Below are positions 1-8,017 of a stretch of 33,858 nt of DNA, piece by piece. The notes beneath the pieces were generated by a model, which had not been told where the DNA came from, ran no database searches, and saw nothing but the letters and a program-made list of their open reading frames with translations. The number at the start of each line of letters is the position of its first letter. The first letter of the stretch is position 1. This DNA is from Clostridium_AM sp964554365. GTDB lineage: Bacteria > Bacillota > Clostridia > Clostridiales > Clostridiaceae. The stretch lies in NCBI GenBank assembly GCA_964554365.1, contig CAZKOJ010000025.1, forward strand, positions 1-33,858. Reading direction: 5' to 3'. Position numbers and translations under genes: made by a program.

Positions 1-76
1 TTTAGGGGTATAGTCTCATAAAAGAAAAAAACAAGTAAAGCATGCAACGTTATGTTTGAATAAGACAAGGAAATAG

Positions 77-124
77 ATGCCACCGATAGTTGTAGTATCA
101 AAGGGTTCTGCTGACGCAGTATGA
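77..124 (+). other. Possible 15-codon leader ORF upstream of the hydrogenase
   Basis: An ATG preceded by AAGGA at a 5-nt spacing opens a reading frame of 15 residues (MPPIVVVSKGSADAV) ending in TGA. It lies between the window edge and a small hairpin followed by a T-run. It could be a leader peptide, the relic of a lost gene, or chance. No homology is recognised and no regulatory codon run stands out apart from three consecutive Val codons. Confidence 0.2.
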
Positions 125-133
125 CATAAAATA

Positions 134-161
134 GACTAGCAGACTGACTAGTTATTTTTTT
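134..161 (+). terminator. Weak terminator-like hairpin just before the hydrogenase small subunit
   Basis: The stem GACTAG/CTAGTT (one G-U pair) with an 8-nt loop is followed by TATTTTTTT. It ends only 27 nt before the GTG used as small-subunit start. It could end an upstream transcript or act as an attenuator in a hydrogenase leader. Confidence 0.4.
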
Positions 162-188
162 GAATGTGCCTAAAAAGATGATTGGGGT

Positions 189-1070
189 GTGGAGTTGGAA
201 CATGGAGTATGGTGCCCTTTAACTGTAACAAAAGAGGGAAGTTCTAAAGCATTTGCAATAGAAGCTGTGAATTTAATTAATAGTAGGCAGGTTAAAAAAT
301 TAAATGCTATATGGCTTGAGGTAACAGGATGTTCAGGAAACATTATTTCTTTTTTAAATAGTGAAAATCCTGGACTTAATTACATTTTAACTGAACTAGT
401 TAATTTAACATATAATAATACATTAATGACTTCAGAAGGAGATTTTGCTTTTAAAGAATTTTTAGACACGCTTAATACTGAGTTTATATTATTAGTGGAT
501 GGAGCAATTTCTACAAAAGAAAATGGTTTTTATAATATTATTGCCAATTATAATGAAAGGCCCATTACTGCTTTAGAGGCTATAAAAATGGCTGGAGAAA
601 AAGCAAAGTATGTTGTAGCGGTAGGAACTTGTGCTTCTTATGGTGGAGTTTCTGCAGCTAAGCCTAATCCTTCTGGAAGTAAAGATGTGCAGACAGTAAT
701 AAATCGTGAAGTTATAAAACTGCCTGGATGTCCTTGTCATCCAGATTGGGTAGTAGGAACATTGGCACATTTGGTTGCCTTTGGAAAGCCAGAACTAGAT
801 AGTGAAGGAAGACCCCTGCTTTTCTATGGAGTAACTATACACGATACTTGTACAAGAAGAGGAAGTTTTGATAAAGGCATCTTTGCTAAAAAATTTGGAG
901 AAGAAGGCTGCATGTTTAAATTAGGATGTAGAGGTCCAGTAACAAAGACAGATTGTCCAAGACGAAAATGGAATGGATATGTTAACTGACCTATTGGTGA
1001 TAATACTACTTGCATTGGATGTGCACAGCCAAGGTTTCCAGATGGCATGGAACCATTTGTAAGATATTAG
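189..1070 (+). pseudogene. hupS: [NiFe]-hydrogenase small subunit interrupted by an in-frame UGA
   Basis: This gene encodes the electron-transferring iron-sulfur subunit. The IWLEVTGCSGN motif, with Asn where most families have a second Cys, and the following SFLNSENPG resemble group 2a HupS of cyanobacteria, and there is no Tat signal. The distal-cluster motif HDTC and the later Cys residues (GCMFKLGC, TDCPRRKW) are visible. Translation stops at TGA 987-989 after 266 residues. The same frame then continues for 26 codons (PIGDNTTCIGCAQP...) to TAG 1068-1070, so the stop replaces the Trp of a conserved NWPIG motif. The missing tail carries CIGC, two of the three expected medial-cluster ligands. 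The GTG start at 189 is the only standard start before the conserved region apart from TTG 195, and its RBS is poor; GTG 267 is an alternative. It lies 9 nt upstream of the large subunit, whose RBS overlaps this gene's final stop. It may be a true pseudogene or a readthrough gene. Confidence 0.85.
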
Positions 1071-1079
1071 GAGGGCTTT

Positions 1080-2498
1080 ATGGGAAAAACTATTACAATT
1101 GATCCCATCACAAGAATAAGTGGTTTTTTAGAAACTAAAGTAGAAGTAGAAGAAAATACCATTGTAAATGCAGAAACCAGTGGGTTGTTATTTAGAGGGT
1201 TTGAAAAGATGTTAAAAAGCAGGCAGCCTTTAGATGCTATATATTTTACTGAAAGAATATGCGGTATATGTTCTGCTGCACATGCTTTAGCATCTACAGC
1301 AGCTTTAGAAGATGCTCTAAAAGTGCAGGTAAGCATAAATGATTTATATATACGTGATTTGATGCATGGTTTTGAGCTTATGCAGAATCATTTAAGACAT
1401 TTTTATAATTTAACTATACCAAGTTATGTGAAAATGCCAGATATAAAGCCTTTGTATTCTCAACAATATAGTGATTATAGACTACCAGAACAATTAAACA
1501 AAAAAATAAGTGAAAGTATTCAATATAGTAGATTAGCTCATGAAGGATTGGCGACCTTGGGAGGAAAGGCTCCTCATACACATGGCATTCATACACATGG
1601 CATTTTTGTGGGTGGAGTTACTGTTAATATTGATTCATATAAATTAATAAAGGTTAAATCTATTATTGCTGCCTTAAAGCAGTTTATCAATGATTTTATG
1701 ATAGAGGATGTGTATACAATTTCTAAATATTATCCAGATTATTTTGAAAAAGGAAAAGCTTATGGTGACTTTATGAGCTATGGACTTTTTTATAAGTATA
1801 CTGATAAGGAAATAAGCTATGTGAAGCCCTCAGTTTTAATAAATGGACAAAAATCTAATTTAGATAGTAATAAAATTACAGAGAATATACTTCATACCTG
1901 GTACGTAAGTGATAAAGAAACAGAAAAGCCTAATGAAGACACTGAGGATTCTATTAATTTGTCTAAAAAAGGAGGTTATAGTTTTATAAAATCTCCTCAT
2001 TATGATGGATATTCTATGGAAGTGGGCCCTTTGGCAAGATTAATACTTGCTGGTGAATATACGGGAGGTAGTTCCTGCATGGATAGAAACATTGCTAGAG
2101 TATTAGAAACAAAAAAAGTTATAGAAATAATGGAAAAATTATCACAGCGCATTCAGTTACTACCTAACAACCAAAAAGTATATGACATTCCAGACCAAGC
2201 CTTTGGTGTAGGATTAATTGATACTACTAGAGGCGCATTAGGACATTGGGTGAAAATAGAAAATAAACTTATAAAGTACTATAACATCATTACTCCTACA
2301 GTTTGGAATATAAGTCCTAAAAATGCAGAAGGAAGACCGGGAGTTGGAGAAAAATCCTTAATAGGAACAAAAATAAACAATGTAAAAGAACCTGTAGAAG
2401 TGGGCAGAATTATTAGATCCTTTGACCCTTGCGTTTCCTGTGCAACTCATTTAATAAGTGATAAGTATGAGCCAATTGATATTCAGGTTTTAGCATGA
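1080..2498 (+). CDS. hupL: [NiFe]-hydrogenase large (catalytic) subunit
   Basis: The 472-residue catalytic subunit holds the NiFe(CN)2CO site that splits or forms H2. The N-terminal L1 motif reads RICGICSAAH and the C-terminal L2 motif reads DPCVSCATH, so all four nickel-binding Cys are present. The 15 residues after the His form the peptide removed by the maturation protease. The ATG has a GGAGGG RBS that overlaps the small-subunit stop. The 3' end overlaps the protease gene by ATGA, so the genes are translationally coupled. A perfect 15-bp tandem duplication at 1575-1604 doubles HTHGI inside a conserved GGKAPH..FVGG segment, which is likely to disturb the fold. Apart from that the gene looks full length. 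Confidence 0.93.
   Translation: MGKTITIDPITRISGFLETKVEVEENTIVNAETSGLLFRGFEKMLKSRQPLDAIYFTERICGICSAAHALASTAALEDALKVQVSINDLYIRDLMHGFELMQNHLRHFYNLTIPSYVKMPDIKPLYSQQYSDYRLPEQLNKKISESIQYSRLAHEGLATLGGKAPHTHGIHTHGIFVGGVTVNIDSYKLIKVKSIIAALKQFINDFMIEDVYTISKYYPDYFEKGKAYGDFMSYGLFYKYTDKEISYVKPSVLINGQKSNLDSNKITENILHTWYVSDKETEKPNEDTEDSINLSKKGGYSFIKSPHYDGYSMEVGPLARLILAGEYTGGSSCMDRNIARVLETKKVIEIMEKLSQRIQLLPNNQKVYDIPDQAFGVGLIDTTRGALGHWVKIENKLIKYYNIITPTVWNISPKNAEGRPGVGEKSLIGTKINNVKEPVEVGRIIRSFDPCVSCATHLISDKYEPIDIQVLA
1575..1604 (+). repeat. Perfect 15-bp tandem duplication inside hupL
   Basis: CATACACATGGCATT occurs twice back to back in frame, so the protein reads HTHGIHTHGI where a single copy is expected by family pattern (GGKxPHxHGIFVGG). 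It looks like a replication-slippage product and could revert by the same mechanism. Confidence 0.9.
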
Positions 2499-2956
2499 AG
2501 ATTAAGGTCATTGCCATAGGAAACACTTTGATGGAGGATGATGGGGTTGGCATTGTTGTAACAGAAAAAATAAGAGAAGAACTTATAAATAACAATGTAG
2601 AGGTTATAATTTGTGAAACAGACGTTGAATATTGTATTTCTTCAATAGAAGAAGGAGATTTTATATTTTTCATAGATGCTACTTGTTATGGTATAAATCC
2701 AGGAGAAATAACAATCTCCACTTTAGAAAACTATAAATATGAGAAAAAGTCTTATAGTCAACACAGCTACAGTGCAGTGGATTTAATAAAGCTATATTAT
2801 AAATCTGTAAAGGGATATATTATTGGCATTGAAGTAAGTAGTGTTAGCTTCAAATTAGGACTTAGTGATGAATTAGAAAGTAAAATTGATATAATTTCAA
2901 AAGAAGTTTTAAAAGAAATTCTTTTATGGGATAGAAGCATTAGTATCAAGTACTAA
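2495..2956 (+). CDS. hyaD: Hydrogenase maturation protease (HyaD/HybD family)
   Basis: This 153-residue nickel-dependent endopeptidase cuts the C-terminal peptide off the large subunit after the last Cys-motif His, once NiFe insertion is complete. The N-terminal IGNTLMEDDGVG motif is typical of the family, and the likely nickel ligands are E14, D61 and H90, matching the E16/D62/H93 pattern of E. coli HybD. The length fits the family. The ATG overlaps the hupL stop, the usual large-subunit/protease order, which supports a dedicated pairing. No defect is visible in this gene, unlike its neighbours. Confidence 0.9.
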   Translation: MKIKVIAIGNTLMEDDGVGIVVTEKIREELINNNVEVIICETDVEYCISSIEEGDFIFFIDATCYGINPGEITISTLENYKYEKKSYSQHSYSAVDLIKLYYKSVKGYIIGIEVSSVSFKLGLSDELESKIDIISKEVLKEILLWDRSISIKY

Positions 2957-3043
2957 TGGTAAAAACATTAGCAAGCTTACCCATAAAGAGAAAACTAAAA
3001 GTTTCATAGCGTAAAATTAATTTATATTGAGAGGGGAATAAAT

Positions 3044-3304
3044 ATGCATGATACTATATTATTAAGTAAAATATCACAGGCCATGGAGGAATGTTGTAAG
3101 CATAGTAAAATTTTAAAAGTAAATAAATTAGTTGTAATTGTAAATGAGGATAGTCATGTTAATTCAGGTAATCTTTATGATTATCTTAGAAGTTACAATG
3201 AAAATCTAATAGAACAACGCACCGAAATTGAGGTTGAAATAGGAGATTTAGCAGATCAAACTGCAATTATTAGAAGTATAGAAGGTGACATAGCTGAACA
3301 ATAG
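3044..3304 (+). CDS. hypA: HypA-like protein without the zinc domain
   Basis: This is an 86-residue protein with a good RBS (AGAGGGG, 8 nt before ATG). Position and ends suggest HypA, the nickel-insertion chaperone: it begins MHD, matching the nickel-binding MHE/MHD N-terminus, and it ends in a segment like the final beta-strand (AIIRSIEGD). Ordinary HypA has about 115 residues and a two-CxxC zinc loop in the middle. Here the only cysteines are the adjacent pair C17-C18 near the N-terminus, and the zinc loop is replaced by a short SGNLYDYLRSYNENL linker. It may be a degenerate HypA or a zinc-free variant. The neighbouring hypF frame overlaps its end. Assignment rests on context, the N-terminus and the final strand. 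Confidence 0.6.
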   Translation: MHDTILLSKISQAMEECCKHSKILKVNKLVVIVNEDSHVNSGNLYDYLRSYNENLIEQRTEIEVEIGDLADQTAIIRSIEGDIAEQ

Positions 3305-5617
3305 CTATATAAACAATCGTAAGAGAAGATATTTATTAAACATATATGGAATAGTGCAGGGAGTTGGGTTTAGACCTTTTGTTTATAATAAGGCAAAGGA
3401 GTTTAAAATCTCTGGTTGGGTAAATAATTCTGGTGGTTCAGTGGTTATTGATTTTACTGGAACTAAAAAAATATTAAAAGTTTTGTATTAGCCATTGTTA
3501 AAGAACCACCTACCCTTGCTATTATAAAAAAAGTGAAATGTTCTTCTTTAGAATATTTCACTTATGATGACTTTACTATTAAAGAAAGTACAAAAAAATC
3601 TGATACAGTAAAATTTATATCACCAGATATAGGCATTTGTGATAAATGTGTTAAAGATATTATGAATAAAAATAATAAAAGATATAAATATGCTTTTACA
3701 AATTGTACTGAGTGTGGACCTAGATATTCTATTATAAAAGCGTTACCGTATGACAGAAGTAGTACGACTATGGATTTGTTTAAAATGTGTAATAGTTGTG
3801 AAAAAGAATATACAAACCCTTTAGGTAGAAGGTTTCACGCACAGCCTAATTGTTGTGAAAAATGTGGACCTTCTCTTATGCTTATAAATAATAAAAGAGA
3901 AATTATACAATGTGAGGATGTAATTGATAAGACTATTGAATTAATAAAGGCAGGAGAAATTCTTGCTATCAAAGGAATAGGTGGTTTCCATTTAGTTTGT
4001 AATGGTAGAGATGAATCAGCCATAACCAAGCTTAGAAAAAGAAAAAGACGACCACATAAACCATTGGCCATTATGATGAAAAATTTAGATGTTGTAAAAG
4101 AGTTTTGTAATGTAGGAGAAAAAGAAGAGATGGTTTTAACTAGTAACAAAAAGCCTATTGTACTTTTGAAAAAAAAGTCTGGAGCCATACTACCATACAA
4201 CATAGCAGCAAATCATAGAAACTTGGGGGTTATGCTACCGTATACTCCTTTGCATTATTTATTGCTTGAAAAAGAAGTAGATATACTCATAATGACCAGT
4301 GGAAACATAAGTGGTTCTTCTATTGAATATAAAAATAGTGAAGCATTAGAAAGACTAAATAATATAGCAGATTATTTTTTATTGAACAATAGAGAAATTC
4401 ATGTTCCAATTGATGATTCGGTAGTTAAGGTATTTAATAGTGAAGAGTGTATAGTCCGTAGAGGAAGAGGATATACACCTTTTATAGAAAAGTTAGGAGT
4501 AAAAGATAATATTATAGCTTTAGGTGCGGATCAAAAAAGTAGCTTTTCTCTTTCTAAAAATGGATATGTGTATACTAGTCAGCATTTAGGGGATTTAAAA
4601 GATTTATCTTGCTATAAAAGCTATGAATATGTTTTGAAGCATTTAATAACCTTATTAGACATAGAGCCTAAAGTATGGGTACAAGATATGCATCCTTTAT
4701 ATATTACAAGGTCGTATGATAATAGTAAAAAAGGAAGAAAAATTGGAGTGCAGCATCATCATGCTCACATGGTTAGTTGTATGGCGGAAAATAATATTTC
4801 AAATAAAGTTATTGGGGTCATTTATGATGGAACAGGCTTCGGAATAGACGGTAATATATGGGGTGGAGAATTATTGGTTGGAACAAGGACTTCTTTTAAT
4901 AGAGTAGGGTATTTTGAATATGTAAGTATACAAGGAGGAGACAATTCTGTTAAAGAACCTTGGAGATGTGCAGCTAGTTACTTATATTCTTTAGGCTATG
5001 AAATAAAAGATTTTATTAAGAACGTGGATAAAGATAAGGTAGAAGGGGTTATACAAGCCTTAGATGCAAATTTAAACTGTTATAGTTCTTCTAGCGTGGG
5101 ACGATTATTTGATGCTGTATCAGCTTTAATAGGACTTAAAAATTATATTACTTATGATGGTGAAGGGGCTATAGAATTGGAAAATATAGTGGATAAAAAT
5201 ATTAAAGAAAACTATAACTATCATATAGATAATATAAAGGATATTTTTCAGATCAGATATAAGGATATTATTCATGGCGTATTAAAGGATTTACAAAGAA
5301 AGATATGTAAGTCCATCATATCAGCTAAATTTCATAACACAATTTCAAAGATTACTTGTGATTTAGTTTTCACAATATCAGAGTTATATGAAATTAATGA
5401 AGTAGTTTTAAGTGGAGGGGTATTTGAAAATCAATATTTGCTTAAATCTATTTATAACAATCTTACACATAAGGGGCTTAAGGTGTTTTATAATTCTAAA
5501 ACGCCTATAAATGATGGAGGAGTTTCTTTTGGTCAAATAGCTGTTGCCAGCGCTATTCTTGAAGAAGAGGAGAAAAATTATGTGTCTTGCTATACCAGCT
5601 CGAATAAAATTTATTAA
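3294..5617 (+). pseudogene. hypF: Carbamoyltransferase HypF, split by a one-base frameshift
   Basis: HypF transfers carbamoyl from carbamoyl phosphate to HypE on the way to the cyanide ligands of the NiFe site. The N-terminal acylphosphatase domain (GIVQGVGFRPFVY, WVNNSGGSVVID) is readable from about 3294 and runs into TAG 3489-3491. From 3482 a second frame carries the remainder: FVLAIVKEPP, the zinc fingers (CDKC, CTECG, CNSC, CEKCG), the YrdC-like domain (IKGIGGFHLVCN) and the Kae1-like domain (QHHHAHMVSCMAEN, YDGTGFG, LSGGVFENQ). Adding one A to the run of seven at 3465-3471 joins the frames as GTKKNIKSFVLAIV. There is also no ATG, GTG or TTG between the in-frame stop at 3291 and GTG 3354, which lies inside the acylphosphatase motif. 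The longest unbroken product starts near 3533 and has about 694 residues without acylphosphatase domain. Confidence 0.88.
3465..3471 (+). repeat. A7 homopolymer at the hypF frameshift
   Basis: Seven A residues follow GGAACT. With eight, the acylphosphatase and zinc-finger frames of hypF would be continuous. The run is a possible slippage or sequencing-error site. Confidence 0.8.
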
Positions 5618-5807
5618 TGGAAATTTGGCAGATGTAGATATTATGGGAGTAGAAAAAAAGGTAGATATACAGCTTATAGAAAATCCAAGAGTAGAGGATT
5701 ATATATTGGTACATGCAGGTTTTGGAATACAAAAAATTGATGTAGAATATTTTAATTATCTACAAAATATGTTTCAAAAGGAAATAGATAATGAGGAAAA
5801 TATATGA
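5580..5807 (+). CDS. hypC: Hydrogenase assembly chaperone HypC
   Basis: This small chaperone (75 residues) carries the Fe(CN)2CO unit with HypD and delivers it to the large subunit. It begins MCLAIPARI, with the essential Cys2 exposed after Met removal. I chose ATG 5580 because GAGGAG sits 7 nt upstream and the family always starts MCLAIP; a longer in-frame start at 5544 lies inside hypF and adds twelve atypical residues. It overlaps the hypF 3' end by 38 nt in another frame and hypD by ATGA, so the three are coupled. No defect is seen. Confidence 0.93.
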   Translation: MCLAIPARIKFINGNLADVDIMGVEKKVDIQLIENPRVEDYILVHAGFGIQKIDVEYFNYLQNMFQKEIDNEENI

Positions 5808-6892
5808 GTAAAGAAGATACTATAATTGGTTTAGTTAACAAAATTAAAAGGTGTGAACTACAGGGTTTTTCTATTATGGAAGTGTGCGGTACCCATACTC
5901 AAAATATATCAAAGTTAGGTATAAGAGAATTGTTTTATCCTAAAATAAACTTAATATCAGGGCCAGGATGTCCAGTTTGTGTAACTTCTGAAGGCTATAT
6001 AGATGCAGCTATAGAAATTTTAAATAGAAAAAATATGATTTTAACAACCTTTGGAGACTTGATGAAAGTTAAGGGTAGTACGGGAAATCTAATAGATCAA
6101 AGAGAAAAAGGAAAAAAAATTAATATAGTGTATTCGCCTTTAGATGCTGTTAAAATTGCAGAGGAAAATAAGGATTCTGAGGTAGTGTTTTTGGCAGTAG
6201 GATTTGAGACTACTGCTCCTTTAATTGCACTCTCCATAAAAAAAGCAAAAGAAAACAATATTAATAATTTTTCTGTTTTAAGTACCTTAAAGGTTATGAA
6301 ACCAGTACTTAATAAAATATTAGATGATGAAAATCATAAAATACAAGGCATTATATGTCCAGGGCATGTAGCAGTTATAAAGGGTGCTGATTATTTTAGA
6401 TTTATAACGGAGGATTACAATATTCCAGCAGTAGTATCGGGTTTTAAAAGTTTAGATATTATATCAGCAATATATTTTTTAATAAAACAGAAAGATGTGA
6501 AAAAAAAGCAGTTTGAAAATTTATATAAAACTTGTGTAACTTCAAGTGGAAATTTATTTGCTAATGAAATTATGGAAGAAGTGTTTTTTTATGACCAGTG
6601 TACTTGGAGAGGTATCGGTGAAATTTCCGAATCAGGATTATATGTGAACAATAAATATGAAGAGTTTAATGCTCTAAAGAAATTTAATCTCACCATAAAA
6701 GAAGAAAATAAAAATAATTATTGTGTTTGTGGTGAAATTATACTAGGAAAGAAATTTCCTCATAATTGTAAGTTCTTTGGTGCGGAATGCACGCCAGAGT
6801 CTCCTATTGGTCCTTGTATGGTGTCTTCAGAGGGGGCTTGTTCTATATATTATAAATATGGGGGTAAAAAACATTATGAAAGAAACTATTAA
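5804..6892 (+). CDS. hypD: Hydrogenase Fe-cofactor assembly protein HypD
   Basis: This 362-residue iron-sulfur protein is the scaffold on which the Fe(CN)2CO unit is built with HypC and HypE. Conserved motifs are intact: MEVCGTHTQNI, GPGCPVCVT, GFETTAP, CPGHVAVIKG, and the C-terminal Cys set (CVCGEI, HNC, AECTPESPIGPCMVSSEGAC) that holds the [4Fe-4S] cluster and redox thiols. The start overlaps the hypC stop and the end overlaps hypE by 17 nt. The length matches the family. Confidence 0.95.
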   Translation: MSKEDTIIGLVNKIKRCELQGFSIMEVCGTHTQNISKLGIRELFYPKINLISGPGCPVCVTSEGYIDAAIEILNRKNMILTTFGDLMKVKGSTGNLIDQREKGKKINIVYSPLDAVKIAEENKDSEVVFLAVGFETTAPLIALSIKKAKENNINNFSVLSTLKVMKPVLNKILDDENHKIQGIICPGHVAVIKGADYFRFITEDYNIPAVVSGFKSLDIISAIYFLIKQKDVKKKQFENLYKTCVTSSGNLFANEIMEEVFFYDQCTWRGIGEISESGLYVNNKYEEFNALKKFNLTIKEENKNNYCVCGEIILGKKFPHNCKFFGAECTPESPIGPCMVSSEGACSIYYKYGGKKHYERNY

Positions 6893-7877
6893 ATTAGTCC
6901 ATGGTGATGGTGGTAAATATACTAATGAATTAATTGAAGGTATTTTTTACAAATATTTCAACAACAGTATATTAACTAATGGCATAGATGCAGCAGTGTT
7001 TCCTGTAAAACAGGGTAAGATGGCCGTTACTACAGATTCTTTTGTGGTAAAGCCTCTATTTTTTCCAGGGGGAGATATTGGCAAACTAGCAGTTTGTGGT
7101 ACTATTAATGACTTAGCAGTATCAGGTGCAAAGCCCCTGTATTTAAGTTCTTCTTTTATTATAGAAGAAGGTTTTTCAACAGAAACTCTTGAATGGATAG
7201 TTAAATCTATGGCCAAGCAGTGTATTCAGTCAGGAGTGAAAATTGTAACAGGGGATACAAAGGTAGTGGAAAAAGGAAGTATAGATGAAATTTTTATAAA
7301 TACTGCTGGAATTGGTATAATTGAAAATAATTATGAAATAAAATCTATTGAATCGGGAGATAAAATTATTGTTAGCGGAAACATAGGGGAACATGGTGCT
7401 GCTATAGCTATTGAAAGATACAATATAAAATTAAAAGGTGATTTTAAAAGTGACTGTGCTTCTGTTTATGAAATTACAAATATACTTAAAGAATATTATC
7501 CATTTATAAAAATTATGAAAGATCCTACTAGAGGTGGATTAGTTACGATTTTAAATGAACTTTCTAATCTTTCAGGGTTAGGAGTAAAGCTTATGGAAGG
7601 AAGCATACCTATTGCAAAACATATAGCAGCAGTAAATGAAATTTTAGGTTTAGATCCTTTGTATATGGCTTGTGAAGGAAGGGTTGTTTTGGTAGTAAAA
7701 AGGGAAGTTGCTGAGGAAATATTGGATAAAATTCATAGGTTAGAGCAGTGTAAAGATGCAAGAATTATAGGAAGTTTTATTGAAGAACCATGCCAAATTG
7801 TGTATATGGAAAATATTTTTGGAGGAAAAAGAATATTAAATATGTTAGATGGAGAAATGCTACCAAGGATATGTTAA
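6876..7877 (+). CDS. hypE: Carbamoyl dehydratase HypE
   Basis: HypE (333 residues) dehydrates its own C-terminal thiocarbamate to thiocyanate with ATP, providing the CN ligands. The N-terminus reads KLVHGDGGKYTNELI, the PurM-like core shows GDIGKLAVCGTINDLAVSGA, GDTKVV and DPTRGGL, and the protein ends in the diagnostic PRIC, whose Cys is the carbamoyl acceptor. I chose ATG 6876 because it gives the family N-terminus; upstream starts at 6777 and 6858 lie inside hypD and add unrelated residues. It is the last gene of the hydrogenase cluster. Its partner HypF is broken here, so cyanide ligand supply is doubtful unless hypF is restored. Confidence 0.95.
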   Translation: MKETIKLVHGDGGKYTNELIEGIFYKYFNNSILTNGIDAAVFPVKQGKMAVTTDSFVVKPLFFPGGDIGKLAVCGTINDLAVSGAKPLYLSSSFIIEEGFSTETLEWIVKSMAKQCIQSGVKIVTGDTKVVEKGSIDEIFINTAGIGIIENNYEIKSIESGDKIIVSGNIGEHGAAIAIERYNIKLKGDFKSDCASVYEITNILKEYYPFIKIMKDPTRGGLVTILNELSNLSGLGVKLMEGSIPIAKHIAAVNEILGLDPLYMACEGRVVLVVKREVAEEILDKIHRLEQCKDARIIGSFIEEPCQIVYMENIFGGKRILNMLDGEMLPRIC

Positions 7878-8017
7878 AAATTATGGGTGTGTATAACCAT
7901 TAAAATGTGTTACAATTATTTGAAAAAGTAAATTCTAGTGGTGGGTCTTATTGGAAAAGGAAAATGTTATAGATATTTACCACGAATTACAAAATTACAT
8001 TATAAGGAGGATTTAGA

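Noticed and set aside
1..188. Riboswitch upstream of the hydrogenase
   Set aside because: I searched by eye for cobalamin, Moco and NiCo-type conserved boxes and found none; only a short hairpin and a mini-ORF are visible.
987..1030. UGA in hupS as a selenocysteine codon
   Set aside because: The position is Trp in the family, not Cys, and no clear SECIS-like hairpin with an exposed GU loop is visible just downstream.
3835..4203. 122-residue - strand frame inside hypF
   Set aside because: It is the antisense of the YrdC-like domain and has no RBS or known motif.
6777..6875. Longer HypE start
   Set aside because: The first 33 residues lie within hypD in another frame and do not resemble the HypE N-terminus; ATG 6876 gives the family start.
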